Shown here in pieces: positions 49,601 to 57,093 of a DNA stretch of 64,000 nt; the stretch's first letter is position 1, and each line of letters starts with the position of its first letter. The stretch is taken from contig NZ_BMXI01000002.1 in NCBI RefSeq assembly GCF_014651675.1, positions 215,695-279,694 of the forward strand, written 5' to 3'. The notes under the pieces were generated by a model, which had not been told where the DNA came from, searched no databases, and saw only the letters and a program-made list of their open reading frames with translations. The position numbers were made by a program, and so were the translations under genes. Origin of the DNA: Roseibacillus persicicus (GTDB lineage: Bacteria > Verrucomicrobiota > Verrucomicrobiia > Verrucomicrobiales > Akkermansiaceae).

Positions 49601-50140
49601 ATCGGCGGGCGATCCGTTGTTGCCGACCTGATAGCGTGAGTTGGCAGGATTGACATCCGCGTTGTTGCCATTGTCGGTAGGGGAGCTGACCAACCACCGA
49701 AGCAGTTCGGGGCTGGGGGTCTTTTCATAGATGAGAGAGGGGTCGTCATTGTTGGCAAAGACGCCGGTCCAATAGCGGGTCCCCGCCTGCACGCCAGTTA
49801 GCCCCTTCGAAGTTCCGTCCAGCGAAGTGTTGTTGCCCGGGCTGGCGCCATTGGCCAAGGGTTCGCCCAAAGCTGTTCCGGCGATATCGGCGGTCGCGGT
49901 CACTCTCTGGTCGGGGCCGGCATATTGCTGGAGTTCACCAACCGCTATCATCAGTGCCATACGGGCGTTTGCCCGGGCCTCTGCTCTCGCGGTCCCATTT
50001 TGAGAGCTTCGGATGGAGGTTGAAGACAGTGACAGGAGCCCAACTGCAATCAATGAGAGTAAAATCAACATCGTGATAGTCACCACCAGAGAAAATCCGG
50101 ACCCCTGTGCTGGGCGGGTTGATTTATTTTGTAAATTCAT
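46640..50140 (-). CDS. Verru_Chthon cassette protein A (pseudopilin-like)
   Basis: This is a 1166-residue protein with a type IV pilin-like N-terminus: GSGFSLVVTITMLILLSLIAVGLLSL is the prepilin cleavage site and hydrophobic helix. The RAEARANARMALMIAVGELQQYAG segment that follows is the standard mark of Verru_Chthon cassette protein A. The rest is a long globular part with no clear enzyme motif. In other genomes it heads a four-gene cassette (A-D) of pseudopilin-like proteins; here only A is recognisable, followed by one unrelated exported protein. It is probably displayed or secreted by a type II or type IV pilus-like machine. Confidence 0.88.
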   Translation of the reverse strand: MNLQNKSTRPAQGSGFSLVVTITMLILLSLIAVGLLSLSSTSIRSSQNGTARAEARANARMALMIAVGELQQYAGPDQRVTATADIAGTALGEPLANGASPGNNTSLDGTSKGLTGVQAGTRYWTGVFANNDDPSLIYEKTPSPELLRWLVSSPTDNGNNADVNPANSRYQVGNNGSPADSDAAIVLVGANTFGNNGGTMDSYVSAPLVPIRSNDGTVRTGAYAWWVGDEGVKSRINISEQTEFPDDYDTLTAQRRGWESTDELPGYPTPSDAEQSRLTSIITLPSSELLLGKPQAGQSGGETLFHSASTTSRGLLTNTLEGGLKVDLTTGLVNGLSSSPPSDAYDNYPIQGGRVIPQATGTPFSRLDNLTWDHISDFVNRAENLDGGALIVSGDGGDDSISIAPSIIDVRLLLGVRTVKQSETQYRVYPCAKVAITIANPYSVPLKWEDDLQFQFKSQTPTGNLPARIWQHNSTCIFFPADETLTRTSREAAVFNQAVFTIPAGSLAPGEAYAFTNSGKVVRTARTATRAISVPMAPVDSVNPFDFNSCLELQTTAVMTLPQKLDIRESWQTTLVALEMRTEDNSRGTFLKRIERFELDNGYWNPTARNFDRSVTPNLTGPVPLMLYAFQISQPGMDYINLMPRDYELGQRGSTLRTFADFNLQATNFSKPIASYNPPPFFMESNDSAALLPFVAPGGDTGTGFTRNLGLNPVRWGYSNVRGSESTILYTVPRSFSSLAQFQHADLTNDEERVSIGHQPAYAVGNSYATPFVKRDSISELRADYELVGAPNHSGATQLRRTYFDMAHILNSCLWDRYYFSTLDQRSSTPRNPNLILADSLQDSSALSDPSLVAKELLVEGAFNVSSTNVNAWKALLSSTRYRVHPTTGEESSEASFPRSLEQIERPSTPPTGNSDDSYAGYRVLTNSEVEELATEITRQVRMRGPFLSMSHFVNRALADISDKPALSRSGALQQALDESGVNISHTGARNGFSGISANQDRVTLAHKNGAPRADLDGSDTSDRPSDFSRRKKDWAVTSRDNNFGAVASILADDEMLYDSTTSNEQGYRSTAIPGWMTQGDLLQVLAPSLAVRSDTFTIRTCGRSYSPAGKILATAYAEATVQRQIEYLDPSDPPETAPSKLNGTNITFGRKFKIISFRWLSENEI

Positions 50141-50418
50141 TGTGTATTCAACTCATTGCAAAATACCCCCCGAAATCGAAAAGTTAAGCTAAATCTGTCG
50201 AAAAACGCATGCTCGACTCAGATCGCAGGCTTGTGGATGGGTTTCTCCCTCTATCTGAACCTTCAACCACCCTTGGCTTCAGCTCTTTACGAGAGATTGC
50301 AAATATTTGGATTTTTGATTCGGAAGATATGTATCTGTTCGGAGTCCTGTGCTGCAAGGACCCGAAAGGGGGGGATCATCCCGACTTCTTTCTGCTCGTT
50401 TCGCGCACCCTGCCCCCC
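50141..50418. other. upstream region of the Verru_Chthon gene, no gene seen
   Basis: This region (with the terminator at 50419-50463 and the 26 nt to the peroxiredoxin stop, 349 nt in all) contains no convincing gene. A plus-strand frame (50209-50472) exists but shows no start context or family likeness. The promoter of the minus-strand cassette gene should lie here. Confidence 0.5.
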
Positions 50419-50463
50419 AAAAAAAATCCCCCATCAAACCCGTGTGCGGGACGATGGAGGATT
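50419..50463 (-). terminator. terminator after the selenoprotein peroxiredoxin gene
   Basis: On the minus strand the hairpin CCTCCATC...GATGGGGG (with an inner CCCG-CACA-CGGG) is followed by eight T residues (50426-50419). It lies 27 nt after the gene's stop codon. Confidence 0.85.
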
Positions 50464-50489
50464 CGTGAGTGAAAGTCGGAAACTCTGCT

Positions 50490-51017
50490 TCAGTTCAGCT
50501 TGCCAGCCCGGTGCTTGGCCACAGCCTCCAGGGCGTGATCAATGTGCTTGGTCGGGGTGACGGAGTGGTCGACCCAGATAAGCTTCTGATTGTGAAAGAG
50601 GTAGCTGAATCGTGCGGGCCTGTTGTTGGGATGCGGCACCTCAAAGGCATCGCACATCGAGCCATCCACGTCGCAGAGCAAGGGGAAGGTCAGATTGTAT
50701 TTGTCGGCGAATGCACGCTGCTTCGAGATCGAGTCCATGGAGACTCCCAAGGCGCGGACGCGGGCGGCGGAAAGTTTCTGTGCTGAAGACTCCAGCACTT
50801 TACACTGCTTGATTCATCCAGGGGTGTCCGCTTCTGGATAGAAGAAGACAAGGAGGTAATTGGTGGCGCCGTAATCCCGCAGGGAAACGAGGCGGTTGTA
50901 TTGGTCGCGCTCGAAGAGATCGGGCAACCGGGACTGCTTCGCCTCGGGGACGAATTTGCCCGTATTCATAGCGCAGCCCACAAGGAGCAAGGCCATGGCG
51001 AGGGAAAGAAGCTTCAT
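50490..51017 (-). CDS. peroxiredoxin lipoprotein with in-frame TGA at the peroxidatic cysteine: probable selenoprotein
   Basis: This is a 175-residue AhpC/TSA-type peroxiredoxin if TGA 50816-50814 is read through as residue 68. The start is ATG 51017 (MKLLSLAMALLLVGCAM, with lipobox LLVGC). Upstream of the TGA the frame has the fold's first half and FFYPEADTPG; downstream the same frame continues IKQCKVLESS and runs to the end (FPLLCDVDGSM, RPARFSYLFHNQK). The TGA stands exactly at the peroxidatic position of the PxxxTxxC motif, and a resolving-type Cys is at residue 72. A hairpin 15 nt downstream fits a bacterial SECIS. Selenocysteine insertion is therefore the best reading; a plain nonsense mutation is the alternative. 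The gene is monocistronic with its own terminator. Confidence 0.82.
50780..50798 (-). promoter_or_regulatory. candidate bacterial SECIS element
   Basis: The coding strand reads GTGCTG-GAGTCTT-CAGCAC: a perfect 6-bp stem, extendable by G-U and A-U pairs to 8 bp with a GUC tip. It starts 15 nt after the in-frame TGA. In E. coli fdhF the SelB-binding hairpin lies at similar distance and has a loop containing GGUC. It lies within the coding sequence, as bacterial SECIS elements must. Confidence 0.7.
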
Positions 51018-51138
51018 GCCGCGGCTTTTAAACTGCGAAGCAGCAATTGGCAATAGGGAGTCGAGGGAGAGTCTGAATTGGGTCTACAGGCTCGAATTGG
51101 GCATTGAGCTTTGTGGGCCCTCGTTCTAAATTGCTCCC

Positions 51139-51360
51139 GTGGAAATCACCTCGGAACAGATTCGCCAGGAAGCGGCGGAGTGCGATGCTCGCAAGGTCGA
51201 GCAGGCGCGCCGAATGAGTGGTGCCGAAAAGCTTCGCGCTGGGGCGGAGCTTTTTGAAGAAGCGTGTGCCATGAGTCTTCGAGGCATTCGCTTTCACCAT
51301 CCAGAATGGACGGACGAGCAGTGTCGAAGAGAGCTTACCCGGCGGGTCTTACTTCAATAG
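51139..51360 (+). CDS. small acidic/basic protein upstream of a nucleotidyltransferase
   Basis: This is a 73-residue protein from GTG 51139. It is highly charged and helical (RQEAAECDARKVEQARRMSGAEKLRAGAELF, then HHPEWTDEQCRRELTRRVLL). The LRGIRFHHPEWTDEQCRRE segment resembles small proteins that often sit just upstream of nucleotidyltransferase-fold genes. It ends 4 nt before that gene. A toxin-antitoxin or regulatory partner role is inference; no known domain is evident. Confidence 0.65.
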   Translation: MEITSEQIRQEAAECDARKVEQARRMSGAEKLRAGAELFEEACAMSLRGIRFHHPEWTDEQCRRELTRRVLLQ

Positions 51361-51364
51361 GAAC

Positions 51365-51922
51365 ATGACGGGAGACGAGGCGCTATTATCTCTGTTGCGG
51401 CTTTTTGCGGAGCTGAAGATCCCTCATATGCTCGTTGGGTCGTATTCGACAAACTTCTACGGGATTCCTCGCGCTACCAAAGATGCGGATTTGGTTCTTC
51501 AAGTTGAGTCCCAGAAGCTGGCGACTCTTTTTAGAAAGTTGCCGCCTGGAATCCGGATGGATGAGCAGAGCTTTTTTGAGATGGTGACGGCCACCCGCAA
51601 GGAGCTGCTCCATGTCGAGGGGAGTTCTTTCCAAATCGAATTGTTCCATCTGAGCGATGATGAATTCGACCAAACACGTTTCGAGCATCGGGTAGCGGTT
51701 GACTATCACGAGGGCGTTTCTACTTACCTCCCGCGCGTTGAAGATGTGATCGTCCAAAAGCTGCGCTGGGCAGAGGGAGGAAAGAGACAAAAGGATTTCG
51801 ACGATGTGGTCTCGGTCCTCAAGGTTCATGAACCCATCGATTTCTCTTACATTGAGGCTTGGTGTGCAAAGCATAACAGTCTCAAATTTCTCGCCGAGGC
51901 CCGCGAGGCTGCCGGAGTGTAA
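51365..51922 (+). CDS. nucleotidyltransferase-fold protein (AbiEii/MNT-like)
   Basis: This is a 185-residue protein. Its N-terminus has the nucleotidyltransferase signature GSYSTNFYGIPRATKDADLVL (GS...RxTxDxD), as in minimal nucleotidyltransferases and AbiEii/DUF6036-type toxins. The rest includes LPRVEDVIVQKLRWAEGGKRQKDFDDV, the conserved helical region where the lysine and arginine should contact the nucleotide. It overlaps the SNF2 gene by 1 nt (TAATG), so they are translationally coupled. Substrate is unknown: it may add nucleotides to tRNA or protein, or it may be a TA toxin. Confidence 0.8.
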   Translation: MTGDEALLSLLRLFAELKIPHMLVGSYSTNFYGIPRATKDADLVLQVESQKLATLFRKLPPGIRMDEQSFFEMVTATRKELLHVEGSSFQIELFHLSDDEFDQTRFEHRVAVDYHEGVSTYLPRVEDVIVQKLRWAEGGKRQKDFDDVVSVLKVHEPIDFSYIEAWCAKHNSLKFLAEAREAAGV

Positions 51923-54903
51923 TGAGCATTGAATTATCGGAGAAGGTCCTGATGGACATGGCGGGGTGGAAGGTGATGAAGGAGGCCCGTGGCGTCTGGC
52001 GGGCGGGGGTCGTGCGCGAGGCGAGCTATCGGGGGGGCATTCTGGAGGGCAAGGTGCCGGGGGCGGGAAAGACGGGCAAAGCCAAGCTTGTGATTCGTTC
52101 TGTTAGTGATGTTGACAACGAGTGCGGCTGCTATGCGGCGCGCAAGATGGGGATTGTGTGTGCGCACGTCGTCGCGGTGGCGTTGGAGACTCTCGACCCG
52201 CAATCCCAACCCAAGGAGGAGAAAGCACCGGTGGCGACCGGACCCAGGATTTCGCCCGATTGGCCGCAGTGGACGGTGGAGGAGAAAGAGGAAGCGCGGC
52301 CCGTTCGCTTGCGCGTGATGCTCCCGCTCAATATCGAGCGCAGCTGGCAGGCGGGGCAACTGATGGTGGGGGTGGAGGTCGAGGACTTGGATTCTGGCGA
52401 AACGGTGATGTTAAATGCATTGGCTGGTTCGGAATTGCTCTTTGTGAGCGAGTCGGACGCTGCGGTGCTGGAGGTCTTGCAAAATCTTTCTCCGCTGGAA
52501 GTTCCTGGGGTAGGCTTTTTGCGCCCGCAGGAGTTTCTGGATTTGCTCGAGGGCTTGGGCGGTCATGGTCGCGTGGGCTTGGGAAAAAAGGAGCCACTGC
52601 GAGTGCAGGTATCCAGACGTCCTCTGCCTGTTCGACAGAAGGGTGACCGGGTCTTTGTCGACTTCGCGGGGGGCGTTCCCTTGTTGGAAGGTCGTCGAGC
52701 CTGGTGGCTGGGACCGGAGGGCGGCACAACGGCGCAGTTGTGGCCCGTGGGGGTGGGGCTAGAGGACGGCTTGGAGCGAGTCTGGGCGGTGGGTCTTTCG
52801 CTGGAAGCGGCGGGAAAGCATCGCGCGGCTCTTGAACGGTGCTTCGACTTGTCGGCGGTGGAGGACTCGCTGCCGGTGGTGGTGACGCCGACCATTCGAT
52901 TGACGCTCGAGGGCTCGCTCAATCACTTGGAGGCGGAGTTGGCCTTTGACTACGAGGAATCGAGTAGCGGGAAAGCGTTTCTTCGCGACGAGGAGGCCGA
53001 GGTCGCGGCACGGCAGTTTTTGCGCAAGTGGGGGTTCGAAAAAGTCCGCTCCAACTTCGCCATCAAAGACAAGGACGACGTTGTGCGTTTCCACGCCTAC
53101 GGGCGGAAAGAGGTGCCCGCCCATTGGCTGGTGCGCGAGGGCGAGCGTTATCGCCATGCCGCCAGCCAGGTGGTGGAGGTTTCGCCGGAGATGAGCTTTA
53201 CCAGCAGCGGGGAGGATTGGTTCGGGGTGAGTCTGGGCTATCGATCCAGCAACGGCAACCCGCTGGCGGCGGCGGAAGTGCGACGAATTTTTCAAGGTGG
53301 GGAAGGCGGGCAGCGCACGCTTCCCGATGGTCGCGTGGTGGTGATGGAGGAGTCCGTCGCGCGCGAGATGGAGGAGCTGCAGCGCGACCTCGAAGGCCAG
53401 CAGACCGGCGGGGGAGTCACCCGAATCAATGCCGCCCAGGCCGGCTACTTGCGCGAGGCGGTTAAGGACGGCGTGCTGCGCGCGGTGGGCGAGGAGCCTT
53501 GGAAGGCTGAGGAGTGGGACTGGGACTTGGGTCCGGGAGAGAAGATTCTACGCAGTTACCAGCGGGTGGGGGTGGAGTGGATGCTCAAGCTTTCCAGCAT
53601 CGGGATGGGTGGCATTCTGGCCGATGATATGGGTTTGGGAAAGACGCTGCAGACCTTGACCTTCCTTCATGCCACCGGTGGTCAATCACTGGTGGTCTGT
53701 CCGTCCTCGCTGGTGTCCAACTGGGTGGCGGAGGCGGAAAAGTTTTTCCCCGAGATGAAGGCGCTCGCCATCGAGGGTCCGAAGCGGAAGAAGGTCTTGA
53801 AGGAACAGGGCGAGGCCGCCGATGTGCTGGTGACCAGCTATGCGTTGCTGCGAATCGATAGCGACCTGTGGCAGGAGTGGGGATTCACTTCCGTGATTTT
53901 GGATGAGGCGCAAACGATCAAAAATCCCGAGGCGCAGGTCTCGAAGGCTGCCTATCGGCTGAGTGGCGAGAACCGCTTTGCGCTCACCGGAACCCCGGTC
54001 GAGAACTCGGTGAAGGACCTCTGGAGTATCATGAACTTTGTCCAGCCGGGCTATCTCGGCAAGCGGGCGGACTTTGCGGAGCGCTATGAAAAGCCCATGA
54101 GCAAAGGCGAGGAGCCTGCCTTGCGGGCGCGCTTGTCCCGGCGTCTGCGTCCTTTGCTTTTGCGTCGCATGAAGACCGAGGTCGCCACCGAGCTCCCCGA
54201 GAAAATCGAGCAAGTGCGCTATGTCGAGCTCGGCAAGCGCCAGCGCGAAGTCTACGAAGCCATCCTCCGCGAAAGCCGTCAGCGGGTTTCCGATGCCCAA
54301 GGCGGCGCGAAGCGCATGATTGCCCTGACCTCCTTGCTGCGCTTGCGCCAAGCCTGTTGTGATCTGCGCCTAACGGGTCTGCAGGAAGAGGAAGTGGGCG
54401 CGAAAATCAAGCTGTTGGAGGAGCTGTTAGAAGAAGCGGTTGAAGGCGGCCACCGTGTGTTGGTCTTCTCCCAGTTTGTGCAGTTCCTGCAAGCGATGGT
54501 TCCGATGTTGGCCGAGCGGGATTGGAAGTCCTGCTACCTTGACGGCTCGACCAAGAATCGGGGCGAAGTGGTCAAGCGCTTCCAAGAAAATGACGACATC
54601 CCCGTCTTCCTGATCTCGCTCAAGGCCGGGGGCGTGGGTCTCAATCTCACTGCGGCCGACACCGTCATTCACGTCGACCCGTGGTGGAACCCGGCAGTGG
54701 AAGCGCAAGCCACGGACCGTGCCTATCGCATCGGACAGGACCGGGTGGTCACCAGCTACAAGCTCATCGCGCGCGGCACGGTGGAGGAGAAGATCCTTTC
54801 TCTGCAGGAGAAAAAGCGGGGACTCATCGACTCCCTCGTCGACGGCGATGCGGGCTCGGCGGGAATCTCGGAAAGCGAAGTGATGGATATCTTGCAAGGG
54901 TGA
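51922..54903 (+). CDS. SWIM zinc-finger SNF2-family helicase
   Basis: This is a 993-residue protein. An N-terminal SWIM zinc finger (about residues 70-85, ECGCYAARKMGIVCAHV) is followed by a beta-rich middle and then the SNF2 ATPase: Walker A DDMGLGKT, motif II ILDEAQTIKNP, motif III ALTGTPVEN, and motif VI with HVDPWWNPAVEAQATDRAYRIGQ. Such proteins translocate on double-stranded DNA and remodel nucleoprotein complexes. They are common in this phylum as housekeeping genes but also turn up in defence clusters. It overlaps its neighbours on both sides (TAATG and TGATG), forming a four-gene operon. Confidence 0.93.
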   Translation: MSIELSEKVLMDMAGWKVMKEARGVWRAGVVREASYRGGILEGKVPGAGKTGKAKLVIRSVSDVDNECGCYAARKMGIVCAHVVAVALETLDPQSQPKEEKAPVATGPRISPDWPQWTVEEKEEARPVRLRVMLPLNIERSWQAGQLMVGVEVEDLDSGETVMLNALAGSELLFVSESDAAVLEVLQNLSPLEVPGVGFLRPQEFLDLLEGLGGHGRVGLGKKEPLRVQVSRRPLPVRQKGDRVFVDFAGGVPLLEGRRAWWLGPEGGTTAQLWPVGVGLEDGLERVWAVGLSLEAAGKHRAALERCFDLSAVEDSLPVVVTPTIRLTLEGSLNHLEAELAFDYEESSSGKAFLRDEEAEVAARQFLRKWGFEKVRSNFAIKDKDDVVRFHAYGRKEVPAHWLVREGERYRHAASQVVEVSPEMSFTSSGEDWFGVSLGYRSSNGNPLAAAEVRRIFQGGEGGQRTLPDGRVVVMEESVAREMEELQRDLEGQQTGGGVTRINAAQAGYLREAVKDGVLRAVGEEPWKAEEWDWDLGPGEKILRSYQRVGVEWMLKLSSIGMGGILADDMGLGKTLQTLTFLHATGGQSLVVCPSSLVSNWVAEAEKFFPEMKALAIEGPKRKKVLKEQGEAADVLVTSYALLRIDSDLWQEWGFTSVILDEAQTIKNPEAQVSKAAYRLSGENRFALTGTPVENSVKDLWSIMNFVQPGYLGKRADFAERYEKPMSKGEEPALRARLSRRLRPLLLRRMKTEVATELPEKIEQVRYVELGKRQREVYEAILRESRQRVSDAQGGAKRMIALTSLLRLRQACCDLRLTGLQEEEVGAKIKLLEELLEEAVEGGHRVLVFSQFVQFLQAMVPMLAERDWKSCYLDGSTKNRGEVVKRFQENDDIPVFLISLKAGGVGLNLTAADTVIHVDPWWNPAVEAQATDRAYRIGQDRVVTSYKLIARGTVEEKILSLQEKKRGLIDSLVDGDAGSAGISESEVMDILQG

Positions 54904-55760
54904 TGAGGGGGAGGTTGTTAGGTTTAGTGATTCGTTCTTTGGAGATTGCTTCCGCAATGATCAAGGGGCCGACTTATAGTGATTTAACTTACGCGGTGGT
55001 CGAGGGGCGGGAGCTCTGTCTCGATCTGTATCTTCCTTTTTGGACCAGAAGCTGTCCTTTGGTGGTATTCTTTCATGGGGGCGGTTGGAGCGACGGGACC
55101 TACAAGCGTCCGGGGCTCGAATGGCTGACCGGCTATGGGTTCGCGGTAGCTACCGTGCAGTATCGTTTGACCAATGTGGCGACCTTTCCCGCCCAACTTC
55201 ATGATGCCAAAGGTGCGATTCGCTGGTTGCGGGCTCATGCGCCAGAGTATGGCTATGATGCGGGGCGGATAGGGACGGTGGGATTTTCCTCGGGGGCGCA
55301 CTTGGCGATGATGGCAGGGCTTGCGCAAGGAGATGATTTTCTTGAGGGAGTCATTGGAGGCAATCTCGAGGCCAGTTCGGTCGTGAATGCGGTGGTGGAC
55401 TATTATGGCGCCACCGACTTCATTCTTCGCGCGCAGAGTCAACCCGAACAAACCGAGAAGCCGGGGTCTGTTGTCTACAAGTTGTTAGGCTCCGCCGTGA
55501 GTGAAAACGAGTCTCTCGCCCAGCAGGCCAGTCCCGCCTATCACGTGGGTGAAAACGCCCCTCCCTTGTTCGTGATTCACGGTGAACAGGACCCGCAGGT
55601 TTGCGTCGACCAGGCGCACCGCATTGTCGCCTATTACCAAGAAAATCAAAAAGAGGTCACGGTCGAGATTCTTCCCGAAGGGGGCCATGGCGGGGCCGAA
55701 TTTTTCTCGCAAAAGTATCGTGAACAGGTCGCCGCGTTTCTGCGTGAGCATTTATGTTAG
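54903..55760 (+). CDS. alpha/beta hydrolase (acetyl-esterase/BD-FAE type)
   Basis: This is a 285-residue esterase from ATG 54903, which overlaps the stop of the SNF2 gene; ATG 54957 (MIKGPTYSD) is an alternative. The oxyanion motif is FFHGGGWSDG, the nucleophile is Ser in VGFSSGAHLA, the acid is Asp in HGEQDPQV and the base is His in PEGGHGGAEFF. This matches bifunctional feruloyl/acetyl-esterase relatives. It is cytoplasmic (no clear signal). Why an esterase is linked to a helicase operon is not apparent. Confidence 0.85.
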   Translation: MRGRLLGLVIRSLEIASAMIKGPTYSDLTYAVVEGRELCLDLYLPFWTRSCPLVVFFHGGGWSDGTYKRPGLEWLTGYGFAVATVQYRLTNVATFPAQLHDAKGAIRWLRAHAPEYGYDAGRIGTVGFSSGAHLAMMAGLAQGDDFLEGVIGGNLEASSVVNAVVDYYGATDFILRAQSQPEQTEKPGSVVYKLLGSAVSENESLAQQASPAYHVGENAPPLFVIHGEQDPQVCVDQAHRIVAYYQENQKEVTVEILPEGGHGGAEFFSQKYREQVAAFLREHLC

Positions 55761-55806
55761 CTTCTTGAAGCTCGACAGCAGTAGTTTGTCTATCCATAGA
55801 TGAGAT

Positions 55807-57084
55807 ATGTCCAAACGTTGGTTAATCGTAGCCGGGTTGGTTTTGCTCTCGGCATTGCTGTTGTTTTTCAAAAGCAGCAGAGACAGGGAGGAGGAAAAGA
55901 ACGTTCGCGCGCCTTCCACCAAGTCTCAGCAGATGACCGCTAGCGGACGGCAGCAGGCATCGAAGACCCGCGCGGACCACCTGCGGGCTATGGTCACTCC
56001 TTCTCCTAACTTCGAGCCTGGAGAGCATAAGGTGGAGGACCTGGGTGATTTCACGCTTCCCGAGTTGAAAGTCCCTCAGGCCACCTTTGAGGAAGCATTG
56101 GATGCCCTGCTGGAGGAGTATACCTTCATCTGTTTGCGGACCCGACAAGAGCCTTTGGATTTTCGGTTCGAGGTTCCGGAGGGGCTTGACCAGCGACAAG
56201 ACATTCACCTCACCAACCGTTCTTTTCAACAGGCTCTGCAAACTTTGGCGATCGCCTACGGGCTGAAGCTGAATTGGAAGGAAGATGGTCAGTTTGATTT
56301 GGTGAAAATCTCAGACTTGCCCCCGTCGAATAAGAGTCCGATTCAGGGACGACAGTGGGCGCTGCCTTCAAATTTCAAGAACTACTTAGAGCCCTATATG
56401 ACGCCGAATGAATCTGTTGCGACGGACGAAGGTTCGACTGATATTTCAACTACATTGAAACGTTTTGGTTGGCTGCGAGGAGACGAAGTTTCGGTCGAGC
56501 TCTTTCCTACTAGTTCGCAATTAATAATGAGATCCAATCGCGTTGAACTTGCAGAGCTGTACCAACTCATGGAGACATTTTATGGCTTAGCTCCGTCCCA
56601 ACAAATCTTTAGCAATTGGATGGTTACTTCTCCTGACGAAATCGCTTTGTTGGAGAAGGGTTTTCTCACCTTGGCGGAACTGGATGAAGCCATGCCTCCT
56701 CACGCGGAGGTTCTCTCCTTGCCCGAAGTAGTTGCTCGTAGGGGCGAAAGCGCCGAGGTGTCCTTGATTCAGGGCGATGTTGAAAGCGATTGGACCGGAT
56801 TGACCTATTCCGTGAGCTCCGAGGGTTACGGTTTCGGGGTTCGTGAGTCGTCGCGCTTTGAGTATCGACCAGGAGGGGAGCCGATTCAGTTGGGCGAGAA
56901 TGGAACGGCTTTTGAGCTCCCGTCCCAAGTGGTGAAAGAGAACTCCGACATCGCGCCACCCCAACGCCACGCCTTGGTCGAGCGCATCCCGACCGATCAA
57001 GGCGTTCTCTACATGGTGACCTCCACCATGGCCATTGATGTGACTGGCCGCGCAGTTTATCCAGAAGACTTGGCTGGCGAGTAG
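55807..57084 (+). CDS. membrane-anchored protein with secretin-N-like domains
   Basis: This is a 425-residue protein anchored by an N-terminal helix (WLIVAGLVLLSALLLFF). The region about 75-170 resembles the STN/secretin N0 fold (LPELKVPQATFEEALDALL, then HLTNRSFQQALQTLAIAYGLKLNW), which is repeated in part at 235-260 (SSQLIMRSNRVELAELYQLM). The C-terminal region (PEVVARRGESAEVSLIQ and DQGVLYMVTSTMAI) recalls the secretin-like domain of verrucomicrobial type II secretion proteins. No barrel-forming secretin end is present, so it is likely an accessory periplasmic protein. It is separated from the esterase gene by 46 nt containing a short AGCTTC/GAAGCT palindrome. Confidence 0.65.
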   Translation: MSKRWLIVAGLVLLSALLLFFKSSRDREEEKNVRAPSTKSQQMTASGRQQASKTRADHLRAMVTPSPNFEPGEHKVEDLGDFTLPELKVPQATFEEALDALLEEYTFICLRTRQEPLDFRFEVPEGLDQRQDIHLTNRSFQQALQTLAIAYGLKLNWKEDGQFDLVKISDLPPSNKSPIQGRQWALPSNFKNYLEPYMTPNESVATDEGSTDISTTLKRFGWLRGDEVSVELFPTSSQLIMRSNRVELAELYQLMETFYGLAPSQQIFSNWMVTSPDEIALLEKGFLTLAELDEAMPPHAEVLSLPEVVARRGESAEVSLIQGDVESDWTGLTYSVSSEGYGFGVRESSRFEYRPGGEPIQLGENGTAFELPSQVVKENSDIAPPQRHALVERIPTDQGVLYMVTSTMAIDVTGRAVYPEDLAGE

Positions 57085-57093
57085 CAGGAAGTT

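Noticed and set aside
50209-50472. An 87-codon plus-strand frame upstream of the Verru_Chthon gene
   Set aside because: It reads through the T-run terminator of the peroxiredoxin gene and has no recognisable features.
51139-54903. Reading the nucleotidyltransferase-SNF2 operon as part of a defence island or prophage
   Set aside because: No integrase, transposase, restriction or phage gene is nearby, and base composition matches the surroundings; kept only as a tentative finding.
55759-55772. AGCTTC-TT-GAAGCT as a terminator after the esterase gene
   Set aside because: Short stem and tiny loop with no T-run; could be chance.
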